Source: Bacteroidota bacterium
GTDB taxonomy: Bacteria; Bacteroidota; Bacteroidia; Chitinophagales; Chitinophagaceae
Assembly (NCBI GenBank): GCA_023412975.1
Contig: JAEZRB010000110.1
Location: forward strand, 1-13,505
Length of the DNA: 13,505 bases
Direction: 5' to 3'
Of this stretch, positions 13,135 through 13,505 are shown one piece after another. A program made the translations under genes and the position numbers. The notes below the pieces were generated by a model. The model was not told the origin of the DNA and did no database searches. It worked only from the letters and a program-made list of their open reading frames with translations. The stretch's first letter is position 1. Every line of letters starts with the position of its first letter.

Positions 13135-13160
13135 AATTCGTGTCATTCGTGCAATTCGTC
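13135..13160. repeat. Three 9-base tandem units containing ATTCGT
   Basis: ATTCGT occurs at 13136-13141, 13145-13150 and 13154-13159, an exact 9-base period. On the minus strand this reads ACGAAT three times, crossing the stop codon of the saccharopine-dehydrogenase-like gene (TGA at 13143-13145). The last units encode its final residues. Short tandem elements of this sort occur at gene ends in some Bacteroidota genomes, but whether this is one of them needs a genome-wide count. Confidence 0.5.
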
Positions 13161-13505
13161 GCTAACCCAATTTACCCCGCGTTCGGCCAGGTAACTGATC
13201 ACAAAATCAAAACAGGCTTTATATTTTCCTACCAGCTCTGGCGGGAATACGCCTTTTTCCGTAAAAAGTCCATTCACAAGGAGGTTTACGGCTGCTGTAC
13301 AGGTGTAACCTGTCGTGCGTGACATAGAAGAGGTATCGCTGGCGTGATCATATTCGTCATAAAGATCATATACAACAGATATTGGCGAGCCATTTTTTTC
13401 ACCAGCCACAATTACTTTCATTACGGTAAATTCTTCCTCGCCGGGTTGCAGCTTCCAGTCATTGATCAGGATCTGCGAAGTAAACTCAAGCGGGCTGATC
13501 GAGGC
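13143..13505 (-). CDS. Saccharopine dehydrogenase family protein, C-terminal part (cut by window edge)
   Basis: A partial gene: 120 C-terminal residues are in the window and the frame stays open to the right edge, so the 5' end lies outside. A Met codon at 13421 is internal, not the start, because the 28 codons before it continue the family sequence (SQILINDWKLQPGEEEFTVM). The segment SMSRTTGYTCTAAVNLL, followed by GLFTEKGVFPPELVG, matches the C-terminal region of saccharopine dehydrogenase-like NAD(P)-dependent enzymes. The substrate is uncertain: lysine or saccharopine metabolism, or another amino-acid-derived imine. The end carries a tandem repeat. It lies about 170 bases upstream of nfu on the same strand. 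Confidence 0.85.
   Translation of the reverse strand, partial: ASISPLEFTSQILINDWKLQPGEEEFTVMKVIVAGEKNGSPISVVYDLYDEYDHASDTSSMSRTTGYTCTAAVNLLVNGLFTEKGVFPPELVGKYKACFDFVISYLAERGVNWVSDELHE

Overview
The window looks like ordinary chromosomal DNA from a member of the Bacteroidota, most likely a Chitinophagaceae-like soil or freshwater bacterium. The clues are an OMP_b-brl_3-type TonB-dependent outer-membrane protein with its characteristic Arg/Glu-rich tail, AraC regulators with a Bacteroidota-type N-terminal half, lipoproteins with very short type II signals, weak Shine-Dalgarno sequences, and several exact matches to the Bacteroidota -7 promoter box TAnnTTTG. I see no transposase, integrase, CRISPR array, tRNA or rRNA.

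Left part (1-2939): a helical-repeat protein of unknown role (129-1679, minus) is divergent from an AraC-family regulator (2091-2939, plus, TTG start). The 411-base gap between them is the most interesting non-coding stretch. It holds a well-formed plus-strand promoter (1769-1800), a long helix, a GC hairpin, three partial copies of a 17-base motif, and an intrinsic terminator (1956-1993) that lies before the AraC gene. This arrangement suggests a roughly 190-nt small RNA or an attenuating leader. Two 6-5-6 inverted repeats, three helical turns apart, then precede the AraC start.

Middle (2969-4945): three minus-strand genes without recognisable enzymatic function: a Cys-rich 166-aa protein, an acidic 268-aa protein and a HEAT-like 182-aa protein. 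The last two share a reading frame across one amber stop codon.

Envelope block (5231-10471, minus): from upstream to downstream, an OmpA-type peptidoglycan-binding lipoprotein with a strong terminator, an M28-family metallopeptidase lipoprotein with a complete zinc site, and a TonB-dependent-receptor-like outer-membrane protein with its own terminator. All three act in or at the outer membrane or periplasm, but the terminator and gaps suggest separate transcripts.

Right part (10770-13505): a TetA-like MFS exporter (plus) converges with and overlaps by 8 bases a tight two-gene unit, nfu (Fe-S cluster scaffold) followed by an ArsC/Spx-like thiol protein (minus). The window ends in the C-terminal 120 residues of a saccharopine-dehydrogenase-family protein (minus). 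No complete previously undescribed system is obvious. The best candidates are the structured RNA region at 1769-1993 and the unknown three-gene cluster.
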